This document shows positions 12,248 to 23,566 of a stretch of 64,000 nt of DNA, one piece after another. The position numbers and the translations under genes were made by a program. Positions within the stretch are counted from its first letter, which is position 1. Each line of letters opens with the position of its first letter. The DNA is from Epiperipatus broadwayi (taxonomy: Eukaryota > Onychophora > Udeonychophora > Euonychophora > Peripatidae), in contig JAQFVV010006255.1 of assembly GCA_028023455.1 (NCBI GenBank), positions 6,306,501-6,370,500 of the forward strand. Reading direction: 5' to 3'. The notes under the pieces were generated by a model that saw nothing but the letters and a program-made list of their open reading frames with translations, was not told where the DNA came from and searched no databases.

Positions 12248-15200
12248 TTAGTTTGGCATATTGTATAATGTCCAAGTGTCTTCAAATGTTTTCGACGATG
12301 CCAGGAGTTGGTCTCTCTTCTGGATTTTAATCATTGTTTTGGAAAAAAACTGTTTTATATTAGGTTGTGGGTGTTCCATGATTAGTTTACAACGTGTAAC
12401 CCATATGGCATAGTTCAAAAACACTGAGAGACGTATTATTGGATAGGTTTTAGTATTGATACTATCTTTCAGGGATGAAATCAGTTGGAAATCTATCTTG
12501 GTGTTGGAGAGTATGATTTCTCGGATCCCATATATTGTGAGAAAAGGTGTTCCAATGTCTCATCGCCGTTCATGCAAATGCTGCAAGTAGGGTCTATGTT
12601 GTGACCACGTTTGTAAAAGAGGAAGTGATTAGTAGGTAGTCCATTAATGTTGTATTTAATGAGGAAGTCTAAGTATTTGGCCTCTAGACTCCATCTTTTA
12701 AAGTTGGATACCAGTTTCTGATTATTGTAATAAAATGTGTTGATTATAGGATGTAAGATTGGATGGAGGATTGTGTATGCTTGCCATAATGATATTTTAG
12801 AATTGAATGTGGAGTCATTTATTGGACAGTGCTGTTTGATAAAGCTTGTGTTTCTAGTGATCCATGTTTGTCTGTCTGGTGGGGGTCGGTAAGTGGGTGT
12901 TACCTTTTGAAGGAAAGCTTTTTGGAGAATTGTGTTAAAACCATATGATGCTACCAAGTTGTGTATGACATTGTGGGTTTTTTGGTAAATCAATGCTTGA
13001 ATGGAGTGGAGAGCAAGACCATTTAGCTTCCTTGGTCGCTGAGTGCCTTTGAGGCTGATCGCGACCGTTTTACCTTTCCAGAAAAGCCTTGAGCACAAGC
13101 CATTTATTTTATTTATGAAGCTTTTGTTGCATTTGATAAAAGGAAGAAAGTATGCTATTTTTGGCATCACATTCATGTTAATTAGTGCTACCTTGCCAGG
13201 GAGTGAAAGGTAGACTTGTGACAAGGAAGTGATGAATTTGTTTGTTGTTTCTAGGATGTTATCCTGAATCTCTTTGGTCATTGCTGTGGTAGATTTGAAT
13301 ATGGGAAACCCAAGATATCTCTGTGGCTTGGCAGAGAAGAGGGTGTTAATTTTCTTTCCTGAAACAATTTGCCAGGAGGCAGACTTGCTGGGGTTGAATT
13401 GTAGCCTGTATTTCTCAGAATAGCGGCTTAATATTGTTTGTAGCAAAGGAATATGTTTTCTTGATGGTAGGATGATCATTACATCATCCATGTAGGCAAA
13501 CATGTTGAATTCTCTGCTTAAATTGGGTATAAAAAGACCTGGTAGATTTTTTTCCAAATCCATCAGGAGAGGATTTATATATGCGATGAAGCATAGGGCA
13601 CTGAGAGGGGAACCCTGAGGGAGAGCTTGTGTTGGTTTAAATCCGGAGGTGATATTACCATCCATAGTGATAAAAATTTCCCTGTTGTATAGTAAGTTGC
13701 TTATGATCTGGACAGCAGCTGCAGGAACATCATACTCGGCCAAAATATTTAAGAGTATGTCTATATGTACCGAGTCAAAGGCTGTAGCAATGTCCAGTTG
13801 AATAGCTATCGGCCCTGACTTCCGGTGGATTCTGACATAGTCAATGATGGAGATTATGTTGCCCATTGCATGTGCAGTAGAGGATCCCTTTTTGGCATAT
13901 TGGTTTTTAGATATGTGCTTTAAGACATTTGGTTGGATGAGGTCTTTGATCACAGACTCTACAATTTTAATTAACAGGGGTGTCATGGAAATAGGTCTGA
14001 TGTTTGAGAGATCCATAACCTGATTTTTTTTTTAATAAATGGAACTAGCGCCACTGGGTAAAGGTTAGGTATCACTCTATTACCAGTTGCTAGGTAATCC
14101 ACCATCTTCTTCATTATGGGAATTGCAAATTGATTGAGGTGTAGGATTAGGAATCTGGGGATCCCATGTAATCCAGGATGTACACCATCTGGAAGGGAAG
14201 ATATTTTCTGTTGGAGTAGGTTTTCTGTGATCCCATGTGGTGCCTGTGGATCAACTTCAGACCAGGGTTGTGTGCCATTGAAGGTTGCGGTTTGCATTCT
14301 TTGCCGGAAGTGTTCTTTTATTGTGTTCATCATAGGTGTTCCCAGTAAGGTTTTCCCATCTGCAATGATGGAAGGTGGGAGTGGTTTTGTTATTTTTCCC
14401 TCCAAGTGCCCATCTCAAGTAGCCTTTTGTCCAGTGATGTTGTTGTGATAAATAACATTTGGCTCTCCTAATGGATAGGTATTCCGCCAGGGATTTTTGT
14501 CCTGATCGGTATAGGATTTTAAGACTATATATATCTTGTGTTTTGATAGGTTGACTTTGGAGCATCTGAAGCTGATTCTCTATTTGTAGAAGATCTCTGA
14601 AGAGGCAATTAGGGCCTTTGACTTTCATGGTGTGGTGTTTTAATATTGTCTGTAGGATGCCTATAAATGAAAACCAGGCTTCTTCAGCTGGTCTTGAAAG
14701 GATGTTGATTTTGTGAAAATATATATAAGATTCGGACACTATGGCCTCTGTTATGTTTGATTTTGTTACCATCCGCATGGTTTTGTGAAGAGCCTCTGGG
14801 GTTGGGAGGCCAGCCATGGTTTCAAGAGTAACTACAAGGGCCATATGGTCCGAAAACGACACCGGTAAAAGTTTTGCATTTAGATGAAAATGTAAATCTG
14901 GTGAATAATATAATAGGTCTATTAGGGTTTGGTAAGATTTGGTGTAAAAGGAGTAGGATCCGGGAGGAAGGAATCCTTCCCCACACATCAAGTTTCTATT
15001 TATCAGTGGAAGAAATTTTAGGTTAAAGTGACCATATGTGGTGTTAAAATCTCCCAATATAAGTAAAGAGCCTGATTTGTTGCTAAGGATAGCATTTAAA
15101 ATCTGAATTATTTTGTGATAGATAGTAGGATTGTTTGAAGTGTATATATAAGCTAGATTTATGCTGTAGCCCCAATAGTCTATTTCTAATAAGATTAAGT

Positions 15201-15474
15201 TGTTATCCAAATAGAGAATACAGAATTTGTTTGGAGGAAATTTTTTGTTAATTAATACTCCAACCCCTCCAGCTGCTGAGTGTCCAACTGAAAATTTAGT
15301 GAAGCCCATAGTGGCAATTAATGTTTCTATTTTAGTGTCAGTGTTATTATGGAATTTGGTTTCCCCCATTAGAAGGATGTGGGGAGAGTTAATGCTTATC
15401 CAATTTCTAATTGTGTGAGCACGGGCCAATGAGTTGAGGCCACGAACATTAATCCCTGCAATTTTATAGTTCAT
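12248..15474 (-). pseudogene. LINE ORF2: endonuclease-reverse transcriptase
   Basis: The start is the ATG at 15474 (MNYKIAGINVRGLNSL), which overlaps the ORF1 end by 11 bases. The N-terminal APE-type endonuclease shows ILLMGETKF (metal-binding E), LILGDFN (GDFN motif) and FSDHMALVV (catalytic SDH). The RT domain follows with IQLDIATAFDSV (motif A aspartate), LPQGSPLSAL (motif B) and AYMDDVMI (catalytic DD, with M where A is usual). The C-terminal zinc finger CSICMNGDETLEH leads into a tail with AIWVTRCKLIME, ending at the stop at 12250-12248. The reading frame breaks at about 14405, at a T run near 14022-14033, and at about 12545. Total span is about 1,075 codons, normal for a LINE. Without the frame breaks the protein would make cDNA at nicked chromosomal DNA. 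Confidence 0.92.
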
Positions 15475-17971
15475 AATATAGTGTCCCTGCCCCTCCAGCC
15501 GGCCCCTGGTCTCTGGGAGAATTTGGAAGTAAATGACTATAATTGGTTTCTTGATCTGATGCTTCTTCCAATGAGAGTTGATGTAGATTTGATTCCATGA
15601 GTACTGGAAGGTCCTCATTTTCCATAGAATCTGGTAATTCCAAATAGGGATCATCTTCCATTGGTGCTGAATCAGTATCAGAGTGCTCAGAGGTTTTTCT
15701 TTTCTTTTTTTCCCATGACACTTTGTGTTTACTTTGTGATTCTTGTGAATCTGGTTTTAATGTAGGTAGTTGTGTTATAAACCCAGAATTTATATCGTCA
15801 TCTGAGCTTGATTTATCCGGAACATCTGATTTCCATTTATTAATATTTGGTATAGCTTGTCGTGTTAGCTCTACTTCTTGTGAAAGATCCTGATTCCAAT
15901 GTCCAGATAAACCATCCTTTTCCCCCAGGTTTGGAGTTTTGGTGTGTGCTGGATTAAATTTTTTCCTTGGTTTATTGGTTTTGCTACTTTCTTTTTGAGG
16001 ATGTGGAGTTATTGTATTTTGTTTACTTTGTGACTTTCTAGGTGATTGGGTGTTATTTTTGTCTATTTTGATTCTGGTGTCTGTTTCTTCTATTGGAAGT
16101 GATTTCAAGTCTGAAGGATTGTCAAGCATTGATTCATAGCCCTTTTTTCCAATGTTGTACTGTTTATTGACTGAATATTATCTGTGTATTGATTTGAAAT
16201 GAGATGAGGTGTACTTGATGTAGTTGTTTGTTTATCATTTCTATTTTTGGTTGTATTGTTGTGGAATTCCATTTCAGTTTATTGGGAAAGATTTTCATCT
16301 TGATCTTCATCTCTAGATATTATGTGGTCTGGTGTTACATCTGTGGGAGTTATGTCTATAGATTCGGTATAGTTTGATGTTGAAGCCCTGTGTTTATCAG
16401 TGTGGTTTTCAATATTATTGTCTGTTTTAGGTGACTGTTTGGTGTCTGTAGTTGTTGTTGTTTCTATATTCTTTCCATTGCAGCGGTGGAACTTGCCTTT
16501 CTTTTGATTGCAGGTAGTGCAGATACGTGCCAAACAGTCTTTTATAAAGTGTGTCCTTTGTAAACAGTGAAAGCACTGAGGCCGCACCCCCCTGAATGTT
16601 TAGACCATTGGTGAACCTCTTGCATTAACTACAGTAGGGATGTCAGTGGGAGAAACATTTTTTTTCATGGCTAGTGAGAAGATTGCTGCATTTGATATTA
16701 TGTTTCCATTCAAGATGGGGTCTGGAAGGAATTTAAATTTTGATACAGTGCCATAGGGATTGAGGATATTTTGGAGGTCTTGTTCAGTGAATCTTGTTAG
16801 GCAGTTTTTGATTTTCCCTTGTAGTATCATAGGTCTATTCATTTCTACATTGCCAAGTATTTTATTTCCCAGTATTTTATTATTGTTTTTAAATTGGAGC
16901 CTGTCTGCCCAGGTCTTAAATTCTATTGCCACATATCTGTCATTAGGATGTGTTAGTATTTGATAAATCCCCAACTCTGAATCATGTTGTTTAATTATGG
17001 AATATAAATGCTCCATGGGGAATTTGTATAATGATAAGTTTTCATTCGTTACTGCTAGGATTAGAGTTTTGTCATTGTAATAATTTTGGAAAGATTTATA
17101 GAGCATGTTTGGAATAGTTTTGTTGAAATTAAAGTTTATGTTTTGATGCATTTCGTTGGTAATATTATTATAATTTAATATCTTAATTGATTGGGGGTGT
17201 TGATTGTCTTCTGTTGTGATTTCTCTTTCATATTCCGATATGCCTATAAGCATTTCATTAATATTGCTGACCGAGTTAGTCTCCACGGTTTTAACGTCTT
17301 TGTTGATACTTAAAGCGTTAGTGTAGAATATAGATTTTTTTGAGAGGGTGTATTTGTGAGTCTGTTTTGAAATGTGCGAACGATGTAGATATTAAAGGTT
17401 CATCTAGTTTGAAATTTTCATTTGTTTGTGAATGGGTTTTGTTGATTTTTTTTTTATCTGTTATTTCGTTTTTTTCTCCTGAAATACTGTTGACAGTCTC
17501 TGGTGATACAGCAGCGAATTTGGTGACCTCTGGTGATTTAAAAAAAATTTTTTTCCTTTCTTCAGATAGATTTTGCTGATATTTTATTTTTTGTTCCAAA
17601 TTATTCTGAGTGTGTTTCGCAGTTGTGGATAAATTGTGTTTATTTACTTCTCCTAAAGGAGTTTGGGAAATACGGTGAGTGTTGTTACTGTTTTCGTATG
17701 TATTATTAATATTGGCTGTTATTTTGCCCGATGGGAAACCAACGCTATTGCATATAACTGACGAAGTTTGTATAATTTCTTGCATTTTAATGTTGTCAGT
17801 AATTATTGGGTGCTTAGCATTGCTAATGGGAAGGTTTTTGATCTCAGATGGAGCCTGAGATTTGTTATTATAGCTATGAAGATTTCGGCTATCGTTTCTG
17901 TTGAACGACTGAGTGTGACAATTTAAGCTTGAATTGCTATGTATATTATCTATGTCATTATCACATTCCAT
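15464..17971 (-). pseudogene. LINE ORF1: Gag-like RNA-binding protein
   Basis: ORF1 runs from the ATG at 17971 (MECDNDIDN) to a TAA at 15466-15464, about 830 codons. The first 217 residues are polar and low in complexity (N, S, K, T rich). The middle (about 17286-16600) has an RRM-like stretch with RFTEQDLQNILNPYGTVSKF. Just downstream is a zinc knuckle CFHCLQRTHFIKDC (CX2CX4HX4C) and a second Cys/His cluster CTTCNQKKGKFHRC. The last part is again charged and disordered. Defects: frameshifts at an A/T run near 17335 and at another near 16141-16146, and in-frame TAA stops at 16602-16600 and 16281-16279. Proteins of this kind coat LINE RNA and form the RNP with ORF2. Confidence 0.85.
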
Positions 17972-18153
17972 TTTTAAATATATAAAACTTCTCTTACCTT
18001 GTATTTAGGGGTTTGGAATGGCTATCGTTTCTGTTGAACGACTGAGTGTGACAATTTAAGCTTGAATTGCTATGTATATTATCTATGTCATTATCACATT
18101 CCATTTTTAAATATATAAAACTTCTCTTACCTTGTATTTAGGGGTTTGGAATG
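17888..18153 (-). repeat. Two tandem 133-bp units at LINE 5' end
   Basis: Bases 17888-18020 and 18021-18153 appear identical over the full 133 bases, both running from gctatcgtttctg to ggtttggaatg. The unit includes the ORF1 start codon and about the first 28 codons, plus upstream sequence. Because 133 is not a multiple of three, the upstream start (about 18104) is out of frame with ORF1. The arrangement recalls 5' promoter monomers of some LINEs. Confidence 0.9.
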
Positions 18154-18242
18154 GGGTTTGATACCCCCTTTCCTGCTGATTTCAATTTTGATGCGAGCTA
18201 TCGTTCACGTTGTTTGCTGTTTAAGAACCGGAAAATAGTCAT

Positions 18243-18257
18243 ACTTCTACCATTTTA
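18243..18257. repeat. Target-site duplication, 5' side of LINE
   Basis: This is an exact copy of 12030-12044 (ACTTCTACCATTTTA). It marks the 5' end of the element at 18242; the presence of the full 5' region shows the insertion was not 5'-truncated. Confidence 0.85.
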
Positions 18258-20040
18258 TTAGCTAATAATTCTCCAAATCCAACCCTTATACCCCATGGTA
18301 GAAATCCATATATGTCACTCTTTCTTTACAAATCATAATTAGATAGAAAAATAAACTTTAGTAATTTAAGATAATTGAGATGCTGGCTAGCTAAATTATA
18401 TATTTACTGATTTTAACAATCTATTTAATTTAAGTTCCCCCCAATTTATATATATAATAGAGATAGAAATTAATACTAGCTGATTAGTCAATCATACTGA
18501 ATATATATATATATATATATATACAAGGTTAATCAACAAAATAAAACATATAATATGTATTCTGTATCAAGTGTTGCAATTTAATCTATAAAAATAAATG
18601 TAGAGAATCTTACCTTACTATTTATGTGGATAACCTGATGTGAAGCAGGTGGGTTAACCTAAATTTTATTTACAATGAAAATAGAAAAATATCTAAGTGA
18701 ATAATCCCCCCTTTTCTTCTTTGCTAATTCTGAAAAATGAGGCTTCAGCATCAGAGTGTGAAAATACAACATAGATAACAAGAATAAAAAAAATAAAACA
18801 AAAATTTACAATATTAATTTCTTATTAAAAATTGTAATTGGAACAAAGTTCATAAAAATCATCCTAATAGAAGTAGTAGTTGATAGTTAGGCAGGTTGTT
18901 TTCCAAAAGCAGTTTCACTTAGTAAATCATTTTCCTTAGCAAGGATAGATAGGTACAATGGTGTCTCCTGTAATTGTGTATGGTAACCACCTTGATTTTT
19001 AATTGATTTACCATTAAATATTCCAATGCTTGTTTACTTTAGACTGCAGGCATCCTCTTGCGAGTTTTACAATAAAGTAGAAAAAATAAATAGAGGTTTA
19101 ATGCAGCCATTAGGAAATAACATGATGCACAATAGCATGTTTTGCTTTAGCTCATATTCATATTGAAGTACAATTCAATAATTATTTGTAATCATAAATT
19201 TATCCTGGATAATATAGAAGCACTTTACGTGTGTATATATATATTAAGAAAATTATTTCATTTTTTTCTTTTTCCAATTTTCAGCAGATTAATTTTCATT
19301 ATTCTTTTTGAAAAGATTTAAAATATTAAAAATTACTCCAACAACTTTCAAAACATGATTTAATTATTTCTAAATTTATAAATTATTCTTACTTTTTATT
19401 TCACTTTCTTTCTTCTGAATTTGGCAAAATTTAAGTTATAGCATTTGACTTTTAAAAAATTCTATGATTCAAATAAAAGAAAAAACAAAACTCCATTTTA
19501 GCATTTGAAGTTTTAATTTAACTGCTGTATATTGTTATAGCTGGAATATTATTGACAAGAAGGATTTGTAAAAAGTTTCTGTTTTTATACAGTTCGTGCA
19601 TAGATCTCCTGAAACTCTGAGATTTTTAACTGCCTATTGTTTAAATACATTTAGATTTTTAACTGCCTATTGTTTAAATACATTTCATTTATTACAGATA
19701 AAAAAATAAAATAATAAAATCAGTTTTATTTTCACACATGGCCACCTAACTTAAACTCAGGCTATCCCTAAATCATTTGATTATAAATTAATATTCAATT
19801 TTAAATTTTTTAATATATATATATATTACAGTTTATTAATCAAATAGTTTATATACAATATTACTTTCTAAAATATCGATCGTATTTTATTTTATATTTT
19901 ATTGTGCATTATATGTATATACATAATAATAACAAACAAATAATCTTCCCATTATTAATACAAATTCCAAATGGATTGGGTTCAATAAGTAGGCCGATCT
20001 TATTAAAAATATTTGCATTGTAAGCTACCCTTTACAATAC
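18258..20040. other. AT-rich sequence, no gene seen
   Basis: It contains a (TA)n near 18500-18522 and otherwise no coding or RNA feature that can be supported. Confidence 0.5.
19620..19685. repeat. Tandem duplication, 33-bp unit
   Basis: Two perfect copies of a 33-base unit beginning agatttttaactgcctattg sit back to back (19620-19652, 19653-19685). It is a simple local duplication. Confidence 0.9.
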
Positions 20041-20745
20041 TTTGTTATTATTAACAAAAGTAAACAAAAATAGTAATTTATTTTAACCCCGCTGAAAAAA
20101 CATAATCCAAATACTTGACAATTTCTAATGAAATAAAAAAAAATACACAAACTTTTCACTTTTTGAACTTATTTTTATTTATTATTTTATTGCTGTAATA
20201 AAAAAAATCTGGTATTTGGGAGGACATTATGTGCCTGAAAAAAGGACACAGTCTCACTTTCTGTACTCTGCAATTCTGAAACGTTTAAAAATTGCATGTT
20301 CTTCTCAGACATTTTATTGATCTCGTATATTTTCCATGCTGAAACATGACTTAGCATGTGAGCATTGTCGAAGCATGTTCGAACATACCCTTTGCCAATT
20401 TTTTACATATTAACATTTTTTTAGAGAAGGGTAGGGACCATATAACAATTATTAGTAATTAACAACATTATTTAAATATAAATGGCATTACTCTATTGTG
20501 GAGATTTAAAAAGTTGTACCGACTTGCAATTAAAACACTCTCAAGCAATATGGTAATCAGCTATGAATAGAACAAATATGCATAAATAGTTTCGAAGCAC
20601 AAAACATGCTGTAATATTTTTTGTGCAATGTCATGTAAAGTGGCCTGCAAGGCCAGCTGCAGAAATGACATTTTTATGTGTTTTGACACATAAACAATGC
20701 CATCAAGTGGCCATGCCCGGATTTCAGATGATTACCTTTATTTTT
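20041..20745. repeat. Dispersed repeat related to the 10.3-11.4 kb element
   Basis: Bases 20041-20215 match the internal repeat at about 10975-11290 in direct orientation (tttgttattattaac, aatagtaatttattttaac, cccgctgaaaaaa, cactttt). Bases 20693-20739 match the terminal segment near 10290-10330 in inverted orientation (gcatggccacttgatg complement). It is a diverged, probably deleted copy of the same family. A short local palindrome tggcctgcaaggcca lies near 20640. Confidence 0.6.
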
Positions 20746-21589
20746 ATATATTAGTATTTTGAATGTTGTAGAATTTTTCCAGATTTTTTTGTTCATATAT
20801 ATATATATATGAAATCATATTAATATTTTCCTCAATGCACTGTGTAATTATTTTCTATAACAATGTAAACATAAATACAAATATACATTAGATTATATAA
20901 TTATTATACAAAAATATTATTTTTTTCTTGCAGAAAGGATTGTTCTCTATTAATTAGCAACATATTGAAAATATCCTTTGGACTATTGCATTCACTTTCA
21001 CAGTTTTTATTATTAATTAGCAAAAATTCACTTTCACAGCTTTTATTCACATAATTTAAGCTAAAATATTTTTAAATATTTTATTATAAACTCCATTATA
21101 TTTCCAATATTTTTATTGTTGATATTCCTCTTTTCTTTAAAAGGGTAATAGTGAAATTCATTTAATGTGTGTTTGTTGCTCTTTGTTTTGCTTTTTTAAA
21201 AGTCTGTTTTTACAAGAGATTTTTTTCCACATATGAAAACTTTTATTGGCATATCTTTTCAAAAACAAAAATAATACTATGCAACTATAAAAGTAAAATA
21301 CCTTTCTGAGTCATTTTCTAAATTAGATCTGCATTTCAGATATTATTAAATGTATTATCAAAATGGTAGATCTTACCAAATAAAAAAAGGTTTTAAAGTA
21401 ATAGTTATTATAATTTATTATAGTAATAGTTATTTTAAAGTTGTAATTTTCTTTTTAGAGAATTTTTCTAACATCTTTCACTTCCACCAAAAAAGTAGAA
21501 TGGATTATAGCTAGAACATTCATAATATATTAATGAATCATAACTATTTATTTTTCAGTTAATTAGGTATGCAAACTTAATTCTTTTTG

Positions 21590-22030
21590 ATATGGGATAA
21601 ATGTTTGGTAAAAAAATAAAATAATGAAAAGTTTTATTTAAATAATTGAATTTTACAAACAGTTAAACTAAAAGAGAGATAAAATTAATACTATTATTTA
21701 TTTTTGTAGGATTATAAGAATGTTGCAAATTTCTAATATAATTAATTCAAAGATGTGTGTGTATTCACAAATAACTTAATTTTCTTCCTTACATTCAAAT
21801 GACATTTATATTGTTAAATAGTTAAAAATTAAAAAAAATGGTATTAGGTTAAGAAATTAAATAAAATTATTTTTAGTTTTTGTTTAGTTAACTATTATTT
21901 GGTTAATATAATGTGTTATTATGACACTAGATATATACATGTGATTGATTTACATCTACTATTGAATACATTCTTTCTTTAATTAAAAAATAACTCATCT
22001 ATTTGCAAGGAATGCACTCTCTCTTTTCAT
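21590..22030 (+). repeat. Dispersed repeat, copy 1
   Basis: This stretch and 27520-27840 share a series of landmarks in order: aatataattaa, aaagktgtg followed by attca, ggttaagaa, ttaactactatttcat-like, atatgacayta, ctactattgaat-like. Divergence is high. It is a non-coding repeat of unknown class lying outside the Penelope pseudo-LTRs. Confidence 0.5.
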
Positions 22031-22971
22031 AAATAAAAGGGCATATTTGTCAGACCTTATTATGGATTTATTATTTCATTAATTTTTTAAATATTTTTTA
22101 TTACTCTTGTGCTTAAATGCAGTTCTATTCATAATAAGATTTTTAACTTCTTATATTATAGGAATCTTTCATTTTTCTATTAGATGACTTTTTTTCCAAA
22201 TAGTTCTTAAAAAGTTTGTGAAAATTCTTATAGGTATATTCTTGAGTTTTGCTGATCTATAGGGTTCTCATAATCACCCAATCATCAACATTGAATAATT
22301 GTTACATGAATAATATTTGTCATTGATTTTATTAATTCTCATAGTATAGAACTTTCTGTCAAAGTTTTTATGAGTTTTCGTTTTCTTCTCAATTACTTCT
22401 GACCATATAATTTTAATTATATTTTTTTCTATCAACAATAGAAATAAAGTCTGCAATATCTGGATTTTTAATCTTGGAATTGGTTACTGATTCACCAATA
22501 TCATTTATAAACGTTTTAGTTTAGAATGTTCTTCATGATAAAGTATTCAAATTTTTGACTCATTATCTAATCTACTTGGAACTAAAATAGGAGAGAATTT
22601 TAGGAAATTTACCACACTTTGAGAGCACATTGAAATTCTGTTCAATTTCTTGCCACTAGATGCTTATATCTTTTTATGAAAGTAAAGATGCATAAATCTA
22701 TTATTTCAAAGACCCTTATACTTGTAAATATATTCATCATCATCAAAATGTAAATTAGTAAAAATATTGATATCCTATCTTTATAAGAAGCCAAAACTTT
22801 TTGAGCCATTATTATCATAGACTAAATATGGAATATTTGCTCAAATGAAATTATCCCCTAAATGGTATAGATAAAAATATTTTATTGTCTTTTGAATATT
22901 TTTTCTCTATTTTTTTGTCTATTATACATTCTAACATATTCTTCAACAAACAAATTTATAGAATGTAATAT
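22031..22971. other. AT-rich sequence, unassigned
   Basis: A minus-strand open frame of 60 codons at 22456-22274 is lysine and isoleucine rich and matches nothing I recognise. It may be remote retroelement debris. No other feature could be supported. Confidence 0.35.
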
Positions 22972-23290
22972 GTTGAATTATTTCCATCATTTATGAGTGA
23001 ATGTTGAATGTATAGAAAATTTTAAACTTTATTTAAACTTTCCAAATACAAACAACTTGTTAGTAATAACACACAGATAGGCAATACAGGTTAGTGCTGG
23101 CCTATATGCACAGTGACAATATTCACTTAGAAGTTGAACTCGCACCTTTAGATTCTTGAATATTGAATTTAAGGCAAACCCTCTACCACTTGAACTATTC
23201 TGTCAAAGGCAACATATATAGAAATTTGATATATGAGGGTTAGTTCAAATCCTCCTGAATTCTTCAATTTTTTTCTGGCTAATTTTTTTT
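22972..23290 (-). repeat. Penelope pseudo-LTR, copy 1
   Basis: This is a direct repeat of 25707-26060, from ttatttccatcatyta through ctttatttaaactttccaaata and acttagaagttgaact to the end ggttcaaatcctcctga. The two copies flank a Penelope-like ORF on the minus strand, as pseudo-LTRs do in Penelope elements. Copy 1 lacks about 50 bases present in copy 2 and contains a tRNA-like block. Confidence 0.75.
23131..23212 (-). repeat. tRNA-like segment in pseudo-LTR (copy 1)
   Basis: Read on the minus strand it has a degenerate A box (TTCAAGTGGTAGAGGG) and a B-box-like GAGTTCAACTT at tRNA spacing. It matches 25913-25995 throughout. Mutations make a functional tRNA very unlikely. Confidence 0.55.
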
Positions 23291-23293
23291 TTA

Positions 23294-23526
<233 letters not shown>

Positions 23527-23566
23527 TAATTAGAGGCTTCCATACATTGTGTATTGCCACACTAGA

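Larger units (their letters stand above)
12045..18242 (-). mobile_element. Full-length LINE (non-LTR retrotransposon)
   Basis: A 6.2-kb element on the minus strand. It has a 5' region with a duplicated 133-bp unit, ORF1 (nucleic-acid-binding Gag-like protein with CCHC knuckle), ORF2 (APE-type endonuclease, reverse transcriptase, C-terminal zinc finger), and a 203-bp 3' untranslated region ending in an AT-rich tail without a long poly(A). A perfect 15-bp target-site duplication flanks it. Both ORFs carry frameshifts, and ORF1 also carries stops, so this copy cannot be active as assembled. The ORF order and EN-RT-zinc-finger layout fit the L1/Tx1 or I/Jockey groups. The RT motif LPQGSPLSA and the post-RT region give mixed signals, so I leave the clade open. 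Confidence 0.92.

Noticed and set aside
14134-14448. 104-codon plus-strand frame within the LINE
   Set aside because: Shadow of ORF2 on the opposite strand.
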